A DNA stretch of 64,000 nucleotides from Dugong dugon (taxonomy: Eukaryota; Chordata; Mammalia; Sirenia; Dugongidae). Both the position numbers and the translations under genes were made by a program. This document shows positions 22,411 through 33,019 of this stretch, piece by piece. Every line of letters begins with the position of its first letter. The stretch's first letter is position 1. The DNA is taken from NCBI GenBank assembly GCA_030035585.1, contig CM057462.1:137976734-138040733 (forward strand), in the 5' to 3' direction. The notes under the pieces were generated by a model, which did no database searches, was not told the origin of the DNA, and was given only the letters and a program-made list of their open reading frames with translations.

Positions 22411-22423
22411 AAAAATAAAATAA

Positions 22424-22590
22424 AAAAAAGAGGAAGACCCTTGATGAGATGGATTGACATAGTGGCTACAATGGGCTCAAACATAGCAATGATTATGAGG
22501 GCACAGGACTCGGCAGTGTTTCATTTTGCTGTACATGGAATGGCTATGAGTTGGAATTGACTGGACAGCACCTAGCAACAAAAACAACAA
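22424..22590 (+). mobile_element. RTE LINE 3' end, right of the nested L1
   Basis: Continuation of the RTE at 13886-14059: 'gatggattgacatagtggct', then the tail 'ggctatgagttggaattgac' and a (caa)-rich end. Confidence 0.9.
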
Positions 22591-24340
22591 CATATTATAG
22601 AAGTTCAGTAACATAAAACAAAAACAAAAACAAACAAAAAAAAAAACCAAGCAAAAATTCAGGCCCTGTAAGGCCAGGACTACAGAAGGCATGTGTCACC
22701 TTACCAGAAGTATGTGTGAGTGTATGGAGTCTCCCAGCAGGAATGTGGTACATTCCCCACAGGGAAAACATAAATCAGCATCTGGCACTAAGGACCTGGA
22801 ACTCAAATATCCCACTGCCGCAGACTACTAGGGAGTCCTTTAGGACTAAGTTAGTATGAGAGAAAATTTTTTATTTCAATGACAAGATTTAACTATAAAC
22901 GATTAGAAGAATCTCCTGTGGGCTCGCTGTGCTTGATGTACTGAAATCTCCAATAAAGACAAATGGCAACAGGTTAAAGATGATGGCAAATCTTCCTTAA
23001 CATTAATAAAGTTGATATCCGAACCTTCAATCCTCTGAAAGGCAAATCTCTAGTTCTTCTCTTTAAACTCTCAGATCAGTTCTATTTAGATGCAGCCTAA
23101 ATGGACTAAATCCATCAAGTCATGCGCCTAGTCCCATTAGATTACTTAACAGTCATTAACTAACCATATTGCTTTTGCAAGAGAAAGAGGAAAGCAGAGA
23201 AGGTGTGCTTTGTGTTTCATCCTGAAACATTACCCTTAGGGACAGAATGGAAAGGGCTCCTACTACGTGACCCAGGACTACATTATATGCCAGATAGAGG
23301 AGGCATATTTCAAGTGGAGAACTGGAGAAGACAAATGCCAGATTTATGAATGGGGGTTCTAGAAAGTTTGAACAGAAAGTGTCTTTAAAATCACTGAGTC
23401 GAAATTTCTTATTTGACAAGAGGAAAATGATCCATCATAAGACCAGCTGGTAGATGTTCATCTTAGGACCCAGGTGTCCTGAAATCCCATCCAGCACTTT
23501 TTTCCATTATGTCCTGTTACCGTATTTCACACTGAATTACATTTTCAAATAAATGATTTTCCCAGTGAAAAATTATTTATTTGGGGGATACCTTTTATGA
23601 AAAATTTTCCATGTGGAATGGATAAATGAGTGTTCATAGCAAAGAAGACTCCAACATCAGACTGCAAATCCCTATATAAGATGGAATCACACACACACAC
23701 ACACACACACCAGTTCTGAAATGGAGAGCCATCTTTGTTGTTCATACCATGTATTACTCAGGTTCTTTGCTTTGTCCCTTGGACACCCACTTTTAACCTT
23801 CTGATCAGTTCATTTTATCCTCTAACCATTTCATTACTGAAACACAAGCCAAATTTTGGAGAGGAGTTTGGTGATGAGAAAAACTGAAATTATGATTTAA
23901 ATTGAGGCTTGGAGATTTTTCTGTGGACAATTATCCACGTTCCACCTCACCAAAAAAAAAAAAAAATTCAATTAAAATTATAAAGTCTCCCTAAAAATTT
24001 ATTTTCTTCCAAATGTGGGAATGAAGAATCAGTTCTGGGTATTGGGAGTGTATTTACACCTCAGAAAAAACTTGCCCCCAGAATGTGTCTGAATGGGATA
24101 AAATATGTTGGCAGTATATTAAATTTTATTCTACCATTAAAAGGAGAGAAAGAAAAATGAAAGCAGGGTGAAAAATAGGTGATTGAGAGAAAAGAGAGAG
24201 CAAAGACAAAAAAAAAAAAACCCAAAAAACTTGTTAATTACAGGACTTTCTCAGCAAGATATTTTTCTTCCTTTCACAAGTTAGAAGCTATTGAATAATT
24301 CATGCCAAGTGTGGAAAGGCTGCCTTTTCCCTGGATGATG
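22591..24340. other. Repeat-poor DNA upstream of GPR88
   Basis: Mostly unique AT-rich sequence with an A-rich run near 22610-22645, an (AC)n tract at 23688-23711 and poly-A runs near 23950 and 24210. No gene or confident repeat family was seen. It could hold distal regulatory DNA for GPR88, but nothing specific is visible. Confidence 0.6.
23688..23711. repeat. (AC)n microsatellite
   Basis: About twelve AC units. Confidence 0.95.
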
Positions 24341-24817
24341 TATAACTGAGCACGAGAGAGCTTTGGGTAGGTTCACCACATTAGCTACCTATCTTGCTTC
24401 CGAGCACAGGGTGCTGCTCCTCTGGAGCTCAGCGTCTGCTTTTGCAGTTAAGCATCCTTGCTGCTGCTGCTTGCCTGCCGACCCGCCTGGGCTTGCCTCC
24501 CCGTGCTTTCCTCAGCCTTGCTGCCAGCTGATAAGTCTCCCTGCAGCTGCTGCTCCTGCTTGGGACCATGTGTGTGGATACTGGTTGGGAGAAGCGGGCA
24601 CTTGTTCCTGGCACTGATCCCAGCTGAGTTTCTCCTGTTGATTTCTGGACCACAGATGCTGCTACTGAAGAGGTATTTGCTGGCATCCCTCCCTCTACTA
24701 CCGCCAGCTTAGGACCAGCCCCAAAGCAAGGTACCATCCACCCCCTTCCCCTGGCATTTTTCCCAGCTGGAATATCCCTGCTTTCTCCTGGAAACTAGGA
24801 GCTCCAGCTTGCAATAG

Positions 24818-24818
<1 letters not shown>

Positions 24819-24859
<41 letters not shown>
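24819..24859. repeat. (TG)n microsatellite
   Basis: About twenty uninterrupted TG units lie roughly 300 bases upstream of the GPR88 start codon, in the probable short 5' intron. Likely polymorphic in length. Confidence 0.95.
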
Positions 24860-24861
<2 letters not shown>

Positions 24862-25066
24862 TGGGGGAGAAGAGAAGAATGTTCTTGGCATTGCTCTGTC
24901 CAGTGCCTGCTGAATGCAAAGAGGCCTTACCCCTGGCACTGGAGACATTTCCGAGGCAGGTACCTGTCATCTGCCACCCCCGTTCTTCTCGAGCTCCCTC
25001 ACTCCCCCTCCCCCAACCCATTATTGTGTTTCAGTCTTTTGTGTCGGTGGCAGAGGGCTGAGAGGA

Positions 25067-25129
25067 ATGTCTTTGCCCTCCCGGCAGGCAAGTGTCACGA
25101 TGGGCCGCGCTGCGAGAAGCCGACGCTAG
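25067..25129 (+). promoter_or_regulatory. Upstream ORF in the GPR88 5' leader
   Basis: A 20-codon frame opens at 25067 (G at -3) and contains a second in-frame ATG at 25100 in a strong context (A at -3, G at +4). It closes with TAG at 25127-25129, 27 bases before the GPR88 ATG. If the mature leader includes this stretch, it would capture scanning ribosomes and require reinitiation or leaky scanning. It lies just after two possible splice acceptors, so inclusion in the mRNA is likely but not shown. The peptide resembles nothing I know; a role in translational control is inferred. Confidence 0.45.
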
Positions 25130-25156
25130 CTAGCGAGGTGTGAAGAGTTGGCCAGA

Positions 25157-26311
25157 ATGACCAACTCCTCCTCCACGTCCACCTCCTCCACCACCGGGGG
25201 ATCGCTGCTGCTGCTCTGCGAGGAAGAGGAGTCGTGGGCGGGCCGGCGCATCCCCGTGTCCCTCTTATACTCAGGCCTGGCCATCGGGGGCACGCTGGCC
25301 AACGGCATGGTCATCTATCTTGTGTCATCCTTCCGAAAGCTCCAGACCACCAGCAACGCCTTCATAGTGAACGGCTGCGCCGCTGACCTCAGCGTCTGCG
25401 CCCTCTGGATGCCGCAGGAGGCGGTGCTCGGACTCCTGCCGGCTGGCTCCGCGGAGCCCCCCGGGGACTGGGACGGCGCCGGGGGCAGTTACCGCCTGCT
25501 GCGGGGCGGGCTGCTGGGCCTCGGGCTCACCGTGTCGCTCTTGTCCCACTGCCTCGTGGCCCTGAACCGCTACCTGCTCATCACGCGGGCTCCTGCCACC
25601 TACCAGGCGCTGTACCAGCGGCGCCACACGGCGGGCATGCTGGGGCTGTCCTGGGCGCTCGCCCTGGGTCTCGTGCTGCTGCTCCCGCCCTGGGCACCGC
25701 GCCCGGGCGCCGCGCCACCGCGTGTCCACTACCCGCCGCTCCTGGCCGCCGCGGCGCTACTGGCGCAGACAGCGCTGCTGCTGCACTGCTACCTGGGCAT
25801 CGTGCGCCGCGTGCGCGTCAGCGTCAAGCGGGTGAGCGTCCTTAACTTCCACCTGCTGCACCAGCTGCCCGGTTGCGCCGCCGCCGCCGCCGCCTTCCCG
25901 GGCGCGCAGCACGCGCCGGGCCCCGGCGGCGCAGCGCACCCGGTGCAGGCCCAGCCGCTGCAGCCTGCGTTGCACCCGCGGCGGGCGCAGCGGCGTCTCA
26001 GCGGGCTGTCGGTGCTGCTGCTCTGCTGCGTCTTCCTGCTGGCCACGCAGCCGCTGGTGTGGGTGAGCCTGGCCAGCGGCTTCTCGCTGCCGGTGCCCTG
26101 GGGCGTGCAGGCGGCCAGCTGGCTTCTGTGCTGCGCCCTGTCCGCGCTCAACCCGCTGCTCTACACGTGGAGGAACGAGGAGTTCCGCCGCTCCGTGCGC
26201 TCTGTCCTGCCTGGCGTCGGCGACGCCGCAGCTGCAGCCGCCGCCGCCACGGCCGTGCCTGCCGTGTCCCAGGCGCAGTTGGGCACCCGCGCCGCCGGCC
26301 AACACTGGTGA
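25157..26311 (+). CDS. GPR88: GPR88, orphan G protein-coupled receptor, complete single-exon CDS
   Basis: The intact reading frame encodes 384 residues, the length I recall for human GPR88, and begins MTNSSSTSTSSTTGG as that protein does. GPR88 is a Gi/o-coupled orphan class A receptor enriched in striatal medium spiny neurons. Visible features: Ser/Thr-rich N-terminus with a sequon at N3; TM1 about 33-56 (N49), TM2 about 67-91 (D77), TM3 about 112-136 ending in NRY (137-139) instead of DRY, TM4 with W166, TM5 about 192-216, a long Ala/Pro/Gly-rich third intracellular loop (about 217-280), TM6 with ATQP (296-299) where most class A receptors have CWxP, TM7 with NPLLY (332-336), a basic helix 8 and an eight-Ala run at 357-364. 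There is no Cys in the second extracellular loop. The ATG at 25157 has A at -3; an in-frame TTG nine bases upstream is not the start. No second gene is seen nearby. Confidence 0.97.
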   Translation: MTNSSSTSTSSTTGGSLLLLCEEEESWAGRRIPVSLLYSGLAIGGTLANGMVIYLVSSFRKLQTTSNAFIVNGCAADLSVCALWMPQEAVLGLLPAGSAEPPGDWDGAGGSYRLLRGGLLGLGLTVSLLSHCLVALNRYLLITRAPATYQALYQRRHTAGMLGLSWALALGLVLLLPPWAPRPGAAPPRVHYPPLLAAAALLAQTALLLHCYLGIVRRVRVSVKRVSVLNFHLLHQLPGCAAAAAAFPGAQHAPGPGGAAHPVQAQPLQPALHPRRAQRRLSGLSVLLLCCVFLLATQPLVWVSLASGFSLPVPWGVQAASWLLCCALSALNPLLYTWRNEEFRRSVRSVLPGVGDAAAAAAAATAVPAVSQAQLGTRAAGQHW

Positions 26312-27745
26312 CCCGGCCGGGTCCGGGGGAGGCGGAGATTCCTGGCTTCCAACTTCCTTGACCACCCTGTCCACCTTCCCTGACAGAGTGTCCCCTGCCC
26401 CGACGAAGACTCGCACAGCGAAGCCTAATAAACCAGTGTGAAGATTTCACCTTCGACCCCAGTGGGGTACCTGGACCAAGATCTCTCTCTAAATGCGGTC
26501 ACCTTGATTTTTAACAAAAAGTCATTTCGGACAGCCTGCTGATTTTTACCCTTTATTTATGTGTTTTAGAGAAATCCTAAAATCACAACACCGGAGACTT
26601 CGCGAACTTAAACAAACTGGCATTTTGAAAGACCCGGTTAATGTATTTCAACGCAGTTTGCTTTTGAAAAAAGAGCTCTGATAACGTTATTACTATTACC
26701 ATTCCCACCTTCATCGTCTTATATATGAAGAACCTTGAGTGTGCATGAGCCAAAGGAATAATATTGAGGAAGGAAATCATATTTAAGAAATATATTAGAA
26801 AGTAACCTCTTTGATGATGCCTCTGTTATAGTTTAGCCTTTGTATATTTACCTGGAGAGTGAAGCCACAGATGTACACACCAGTATGAGTTGCCATTAAG
26901 ACCTCAAACTCTTTTATTCTTAAAGGGTTTTATAAAGTAAAGTAATTCCCCTATAAGACAGAACTTAGCCAGTGGGAAAAAAAATCACATGAATTTATTA
27001 TATTAACAGCTTTTTGTGCTCCCAAGACTGAAAACTGGCATAGAACTTTAGTTAAAGGGAAAAATTTCTAGTTTGAGAATAAGTAGTCTGTGCCAGCAAC
27101 TGAATTTTGAAAACAAATAAGAAATTATCTATTTTAGGGGCAGGTTTCACATTTTCTGTAGCATGCACACTTGTTGCTACCCTCATTTTGTAACCAATTC
27201 ACCTGCCTTATGAGTGTGATTGCAGCTTTGAACATTCTGTATTATGATGATTGTTAAGGAGAATAAGTCTTTCTGCTTTGTCTTTAACATTTAAAATATC
27301 TCAGTGCACATGACATAATTAAACTCTAATAATACTAAGACTGCATAGCTAAAATTAGCTGCCATTGCATGCTCCTAGATGCTAGAACTTACTAGGCATG
27401 TGGTACACTAAAGCAATACCCATTAGACAAAGGACCACTGGACATTTCACTTCTTCTGGACTCCAGAAGAAGTGGCCTTCAATTATTTGAAAAGAGACAC
27501 AGAGACACCTCTGGCTACATAGAGTTCTTATCTTGACCTAATTTATGAGAAAACCCCAGGTTGGGACTTTATCTCGTTAATGGAACCACAGTCAAGATGA
27601 ATTAATGATACATGGTTTGGATCTACAAAGCCATCTGTGTTCTTTTAGGGTTTAGATAAGCCACACTGTTTGTTTTTACATAGTTCATATATATTACCAT
27701 GACACTTAACATTCGTATCATGTCTGTGAAAGGAGACATAATAAA
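26312..27745 (+). other. Probable GPR88 3' UTR with candidate poly(A) signals
   Basis: Downstream of the stop there is non-repetitive, AT-rich DNA. AATAAA hexamers occur at 26427-26432, about 115 bases after the stop, and at 27740-27745. From general knowledge GPR88 messages are several kilobases long, so the proximal signal may not be the main one; another AATAAA is near 29071. The true 3' end is undetermined. Confidence 0.4.
26427..26432 (+). terminator. Proximal poly(A) signal candidate for GPR88
   Basis: A canonical AATAAA follows the CDS closely. No strong GU-rich downstream element is obvious, so use of this site is uncertain. Confidence 0.35.
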
Positions 27746-27762
27746 CTCAGTTATATATGATG

Positions 27763-27909
27763 AGGGGCCGCGGTGGTTAAGAGTTTGGCTGCTAACCAAA
27801 AGGTAGGCAGTTTGAATCCACCAGCCTCTTAAGTTTTACTCTGCGCTAGAAGATTGCTGTAAGTTGGGATCGACTCGAGGGCAACGGGTTTAGTTTTTTT
27901 TTTTTTTTG
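27763..27909 (+). mobile_element. AfroSINE in the probable GPR88 3' flank
   Basis: Shortened copy: head partly lost ('ggggccgcggtggttaagag'), middle deleted, tail 'gatcgactcgagggcaacgg' and oligo-T. TATAT..ATGA-like sequence occurs on both sides. It is the only SINE recognised between 22.6 and 32.7 kb. Confidence 0.88.
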
Positions 27910-28604
27910 ATATATAATGAACAGTTCAAACAGGAATCGGTTCTTAAATGTAACATTTGAGATTTGTCATTTTCACCTTCGGTTTTCTAAATTTATTTAC
28001 AAATATTTGAAATGCAAAATTATGTGAAACCACTTTATAAAATTAAAATGGGAAGGAAGTCATTTTCAATAATCATATATTGGTATTTTAACTGCTAACT
28101 ACAAATCTGGGGCCAAACAGCCTCAATGAATGTTTTAAATCAGTAACAAAAACTGCTAGCTTTGGTGGCAGTCCACCTGGACATTTTAAGCCAGAATATC
28201 AGAAACACTTGTGCATTTGAATAATTATAGGTGTCACAGGAAACTTGGACATGTTTATGGAAAAACAAAACAAATACGTTCATCACCAGTTACAGAATCA
28301 GCGGTCATTTTATTAATCTATCCACTATGTGCATGCACCATTTCTCTGTTACTAAGGTTTCGTCTGTTCCCATTTCCCTTGATTCCGATATTTAATTAAA
28401 GTTCAAACAACTATTCCTGTGAGTTTTTTTCTTCTGTCTCTGGTTTTCTGCATAACCTCTTGAGAACACTATAGCAGAAGACACCGTATTCCAAAGCTTT
28501 AGTGATAAAAGTAACTTCTTTGTGTTGGCTTTATTTAATTGTATTTCTAGTTTATAAAATTATTTCTACTTTATATAATTAATTAGGATCCATACACCAG
28601 CACT

Positions 28605-28635
<31 letters not shown>

Positions 28636-30540
28636 ATTTCCTTTCTGTAAACAAGTTATTTAAGGAAGAAGTTACTGCAACACAACACAGAGCTGAGTAA
28701 TTTTCTCTTATGGGGGGGGGGGTGAGAGGCATTTTTCTAAATTTCTGTTAAAAAGATCTTCCTTAATGAGACATTTACCTTCAGTTCCCACTGCAGATGC
28801 TGCAAAAGATTCCTCCCACTGCTCCTGTAAACATTTGTCACACACTGAGAATCATCTTATACTGGCTCAGTGCCATGTGGGAGATCTACCTTAAATTGTA
28901 TTTACTGGTAATTAACTCCACAGGACTGATTTACTTTCAAAGTAGCAATGATACGTCTTAAAATGACTTACTAGGGCACTAGCTGTGAGTGCTGGAGTTA
29001 TTGCTTTTACAAATTAAGTTAATGGAGATTGTGTTCTTATTTAAATGAAACTGCATATTATCTACAGAGGAATAAAAAATTCTAATTGCTCTTGTGGGCT
29101 GCCCTACTTTGCTTTTTTTCTTTTTGTTTTTTCTCTCAGTGTAGTCATATACTACCACCTACCCGTACCCCATCCCCCACACACAACTTTAATGGCTAAA
29201 TTCTAGGACATAGGTTATAGGTATTACTCCTACCACTTCTGTCCTTCAAAAATGAAGTATGTTTACATACAAGAATCTTGTTTTGTACAGAGGCATCCGC
29301 AGGTGGCTTTTGTTTTGAACACTGTAGGGAGATTTCCAGATAAGACAAGTTTTCCTGTGTCTCAGAATTCGGGGTTGGGCTTACTTTAACCTGATAGAGA
29401 AAGCTCTCGAAAACGTCTGCTCACAAATGGAAGCATAGTTCATGGATATTTTGACCTTGTGCTTCAGTGCATATCTGTTCTTCTGATGGCAACTGTATCG
29501 GCCAGCTTCACTGCTTCATGTGTAACCTTTATTGTGTTTTCTTAGGGACTCAGTCTATACCGATCTGGCCCTTTAGCACCCTATGAGCTGATCTGACATT
29601 GGGACTTATCAGTGGCATAAATTTAAATTTAAGAACCTTGAGAAAAATTGTAGCTGTCTCTTACTTTCAGAGACATGCCCCTGTTTGTGGGTTATGGGGC
29701 AAGAGTACAAATGGAAGCTCCTGATATTCAGGGAGAAGGGGGAATCCTTTTTTCCCTCACCACTGTCTCTTCTAGTACCTTGAGGAGCTTGACACATATG
29801 TGTGTGGACTCAGCTCACAGGTCCAAGCTCTGCCCACATCCACTTTCAATCAGCCTCATAATCACCCTTAGAATTCAGTGGTGCACATACAGGAGTCAGG
29901 GTAGGCCCTCGAAAGGACAGAGCCCACATACGCCTTGGAAGTGACTGTGGGCTGTTTGGGCAGAAAATTCCTGAGTTCCAGGTATGAGGGCCTAGTGAGG
30001 GGGTACAAGCTTCAGGTGGGCACATTCCCCATTCCCTTAGAACTACTTTCCCTGGGGGGAGTGGAGTGGCTGGAGGTGGGCAGCAGCCGACTTTTAAAGG
30101 ATAAGACTCAGTTTGGGATCCTAGTTTCTTGAGTCTAAGGACAATATTGCTTTTAGACAGGCCCTTCCCAGGCATCCTGATGGCACCCTCCTTTCCTAGC
30201 TCCTCCACCTGCAGGGGACCTTTTAAGTAGAGGCCACACACAGGGCTTCCCTAGACCCTAAATATGTTAAGTCTAAGACAATAGGTGAGGAGGGACTGGG
30301 GAAGGTGTAGATGAATCAAAATATGAAACAGCGTAGGTCAGATGTTGCTGGTTGTTGAAGGGGAGTGATAGGTACATGGGGATTCATTGTATAATTCTCT
30401 CTTTTGTGCATCTTTGAAAATTTTCATAATGAAAAGTTAAAAAAAATGGTAAAGCCAATCCAAACTAAAACAAAACAAGAGGAAATAAAGAACAAAGGAA
30501 GGAAAGAAACAAAAGAAAGAAAAAAAGAGAATGCAAGAAA
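27910..30540. other. No gene recognised; unique and simple-sequence DNA
   Basis: A poly-A run lies near 28605-28629 and a G run of about ten near 28711. The stretch 29640-30260 is more GC-rich and may be an old repeat, but I cannot name it. An A-rich segment starts near 30430. Small open frames look random. Confidence 0.5.
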
Positions 30541-30990
30541 ACCAACATGTCTAAAGTCACATAGTGATTACATGGAGGAGCTGGGATTCAAACCTTTGTC
30601 TGAGTCCAGAGCACAAGGTAGTAACCAGCATGCTATAGGATAAAATCAGAATTCCTTTGTCAGGGTGTGGAATTCCCTGCACGATGTGACCATTCCCTAA
30701 TTTTCCAAATCTACTGCTTACTGCTCCCCTACTTGAGTCCCTCACTACAGCCAACACGGCCATGGTCTGTAGCTGAGCCTTGGTTCATGTTCAAGTACCT
30801 TCCTGGTCTTCCTCTTTTCTCATCACTTACCTAAGCCCCGGCCTTCCTCAAGGAACGCTCACTTCATTTCCCCCTCTTTGCTAGAGTCTGCTCAACGCCA
30901 AGCTCTCCCTCTACGGAACTCTTGCATAGCTTTGTTCTTACCACATATTCTCATATTATCTCTGTCTTTATGTGTGTGTCTCGTCTTCAA
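30540..30990. mobile_element. MIR-like and L2-like remnants
   Basis: 30545-30640 has 'gctgggattcaaacctttgt', typical of inverted MIR. 30655-30990 is pyrimidine-rich with phrases like the sense L2 polymerase end ('ggaattccctgcacgatgtg'). Both old; boundaries approximate. Confidence 0.4.
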
Positions 30991-32795
30991 AACTAGATAG
31001 AAAAGTTGTTTTGGTTTCTTTCAATTACTTTTAGAGCAAATACTATCTTCTAAGCTTTTGAATTCCTAGTTGCCTGAAATTTAGTAGATATCTAATGGAA
31101 GTTTATAATTGATGACAACGATAATTTTGAAAGAAAGAAAAAAACCATGCTGGTCCTTTCCCTTCCATGTTTATTTTTCTCTTAGTGAAATAGACCTAAG
31201 AATAAACCTAGCTCCAAACTCATATCTTGCCAAAGAATATCCCAGAGCAATAATGTATGGGATTATGAGCCATGTGTATGGATCACGTGCTGTCAGTGTT
31301 ATCATATTGGGGAGATTTATTACTCCTGTTCACACTCACTAAAGCAACATTAAGAAGTTTCAGTCCTGATTAGTACTTCACATTCAAGGTCAAATTGCCC
31401 AAGATGTACAATTATTGACCAAGGCCTTGCATAGAAAAGCTGTGTGTTTTTGATGTGTAAAAGCCTTACACATTGCTATTCAGTAGCTCTGCAGTGGTGC
31501 TAGGATGCTATGCTCAGAGAAATAATCTGGAAATGTCTTTACCCCACTCTGTCAGTTCACTAAATGATAAACCTGGAAAAAGTGCTCCAGATCACCCAGC
31601 CCTGTTCCCTGCTATTTTTACTAGCTAAAAAGTGTTTTAATTTTTAATCTTTCCTGAGATAAATTAGGCCTATTCCTCATTTTTCTATCCTCAGGGAGTA
31701 GAAAAGTATGCAGTGTCCTTTGTGTAATTGTGCCATAATAGACGCTCTGCTTTGAGCCAAATGAAAGTTCTATGAAATGTTGATATGGTTGAATTGCCCC
31801 TTTGCTACCAAAACATGCCCCTATGAAAGTTTTATTTCTTAAAAATAAAGTTGATTTTGTTAATTTAAAAATTAATGTCTGTCTTGATAGATTTGTAAAA
31901 TATAGAATTAGAGAAGAAAATACACAATCCATAATCCCACTACACAAAGATTACCACTCTTAATATTTTACTGTCTTCATTTACTTTTTTTTTCTCATTC
32001 CCTATGTTTACTTATTTATACATAATTACAGTCAGAAAGTATATACTCACCTGTAAAAAAAAGCAGTGTGAGTAAATGAAAGATGTTGTAAAGGGGGACC
32101 TAGTGACAGTATCTGCCACTAGCGCTTTTAACAATTAGACTATGTTCAACTACAAGTAACAAACTACCTAACTGAAAATGGATTAATTGAGGATAACATT
32201 TAATTATCACTGAAAAGAGAAGTGTGGAGGTAGGTGCTTCCAGAATTTGTTCAGTAGCATAATGATGTCATCAAGGACCCAAGTTCTTTCCACCCTGCTA
32301 CTCCACCAACCACGGAATGCTTCGTAGTTCCAAGTTGTCTGCTGTAACTCTAGAAACAGGCGATCCCTCAACAGCACCCAGATAGAAGAGAACAACCTCT
32401 GTCCTTGCTTGTCTCTCTTTTTTGTAGGAGAGAAAACTCTATGAAGTATCCCCCAAAGATTTCTTACATCTCATTGGCCAGTAGTAGGTCATATGGTCAC
32501 CTACAAAGAAAACTGGGCAGTGAATATCTGGTATTTAGGAAAAGCAATTTGTCACAGGAAATGGGCATTTCATAAAAGGAAGAAAGGGGAGAGGAATGCA
32601 AGTCAGGTAACCAAACATATCTGCCATAAATATTGCCTAATTTTCATAAATTCAGTGCCTTAAGCCAGTTAAAAGTATCTTTAAAAGTATAGGAAATTAT
32701 TACTCAGATTTATAGGCAATAAATGTAGACATTACATCATTCTATGAAACTCCAATTTGGTAAAGGAAAAAAAAAAGCTCTTGTAGAAAAACTAC
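30991..32795. other. No gene recognised; one probable old dispersed repeat
   Basis: 31000-32130 shows no recognisable element. About 32140-32610 ('caactacaagtaacaaacta' to 'ggtcatatggtcac') has the look of an old mammalian dispersed repeat that I cannot name. Confidence 0.4.
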
Positions 32796-32798
32796 AAT

Positions 32799-33019
32799 TT
32801 GTTGTTAGTGCCATCAAGCTGGCTCCAACTCATGGCTACTTTATGTATAACAGAATGAAATATTCCCTGGTCCTGTGCCATCTTTGTGATAGTTGGTATT
32901 TTTGACCAGTTGCTAGGAGAGGACATTATGTTTTGTAGAGTAGAGGACCAACAGAAATGAGGGAAACTCTCAATGAGACAGATTGACACAATAGCTGTAA
33001 CAACAAACTCAAACATACT
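32799..33019 (-). mobile_element. RTE 3' fragment with internal inversion, 8-bp TSD
   Basis: The left half (to about 32912) is an RTE 3' end on the minus strand. The right half is the adjoining upstream RTE segment on the plus strand ('gagacagattgacacaatag'). The two meet near their normally adjacent ends. aactacaa flanks the whole at about 32790-32798 and 33020-33027. Confidence 0.8.

Larger units (their letters stand above)
14060..22423 (+). mobile_element. Full-length L1 (8.4 kb), degenerate, with 14-bp TSD
   Basis: This is a complete L1: 5' UTR 14060-15976, ORF1 remnant, ORF2 remnant and a 3' UTR ending in an A-rich tail. A perfect duplication aaaaaagaggaaga at 14046-14059 and 22424-22437 marks insertion into an RTE copy. 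The 5' UTR has two 283-bp monomers and a long T/pyrimidine-rich region (about 15150-15560). The 3' UTR has an internal A-run (about 22273-22290) followed by a second copy of its final segment. Both ORFs are broken, so it cannot move by itself. Confidence 0.95.
24341..25156 (+). promoter_or_regulatory. Putative GPR88 promoter, non-coding exon 1 and short intron
   Basis: GPR88 genes have a non-coding first exon. Here a TATA-like TATAACT lies at 24341, followed by GC-richer, CTG-rich DNA that could be exon 1. A GT donor candidate follows CAAG at 24731, and weaker ones lie near 24673 and 24958. A good acceptor (pyrimidine tract ending in TTTCAG) ends at 25034, with a second AG at 25053. A TG dinucleotide run occupies 24819-24859 inside the proposed intron. 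The exact transcription start and splice sites cannot be fixed from sequence alone. Confidence 0.35.
25040..26340. other. CpG-rich, GC-rich block covering GPR88
   Basis: Base composition changes sharply here from AT-rich flanks to very GC-rich DNA with frequent CpG, extending from the 5' leader to just past the stop codon. This creates long open frames on the antisense strand that are composition artefacts. Typical of a CpG island overlapping an intronless CDS. Confidence 0.8.

Noticed and set aside
24698-25143. Peptides with Cys-Val or Thr-His runs near 24.8 kb
   Set aside because: They are translations of the TG microsatellite.
25757-26416. Long antisense reading frames (up to 219 codons) opposite GPR88
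   Set aside because: They arise from extreme GC content and few stop codons; no domain is visible and the sense strand encodes a conserved receptor.
29846-30241. 131-codon minus-strand frame near 30 kb
   Set aside because: Proline/glycine-rich chance frame in a GC-richer stretch; no recognisable protein.
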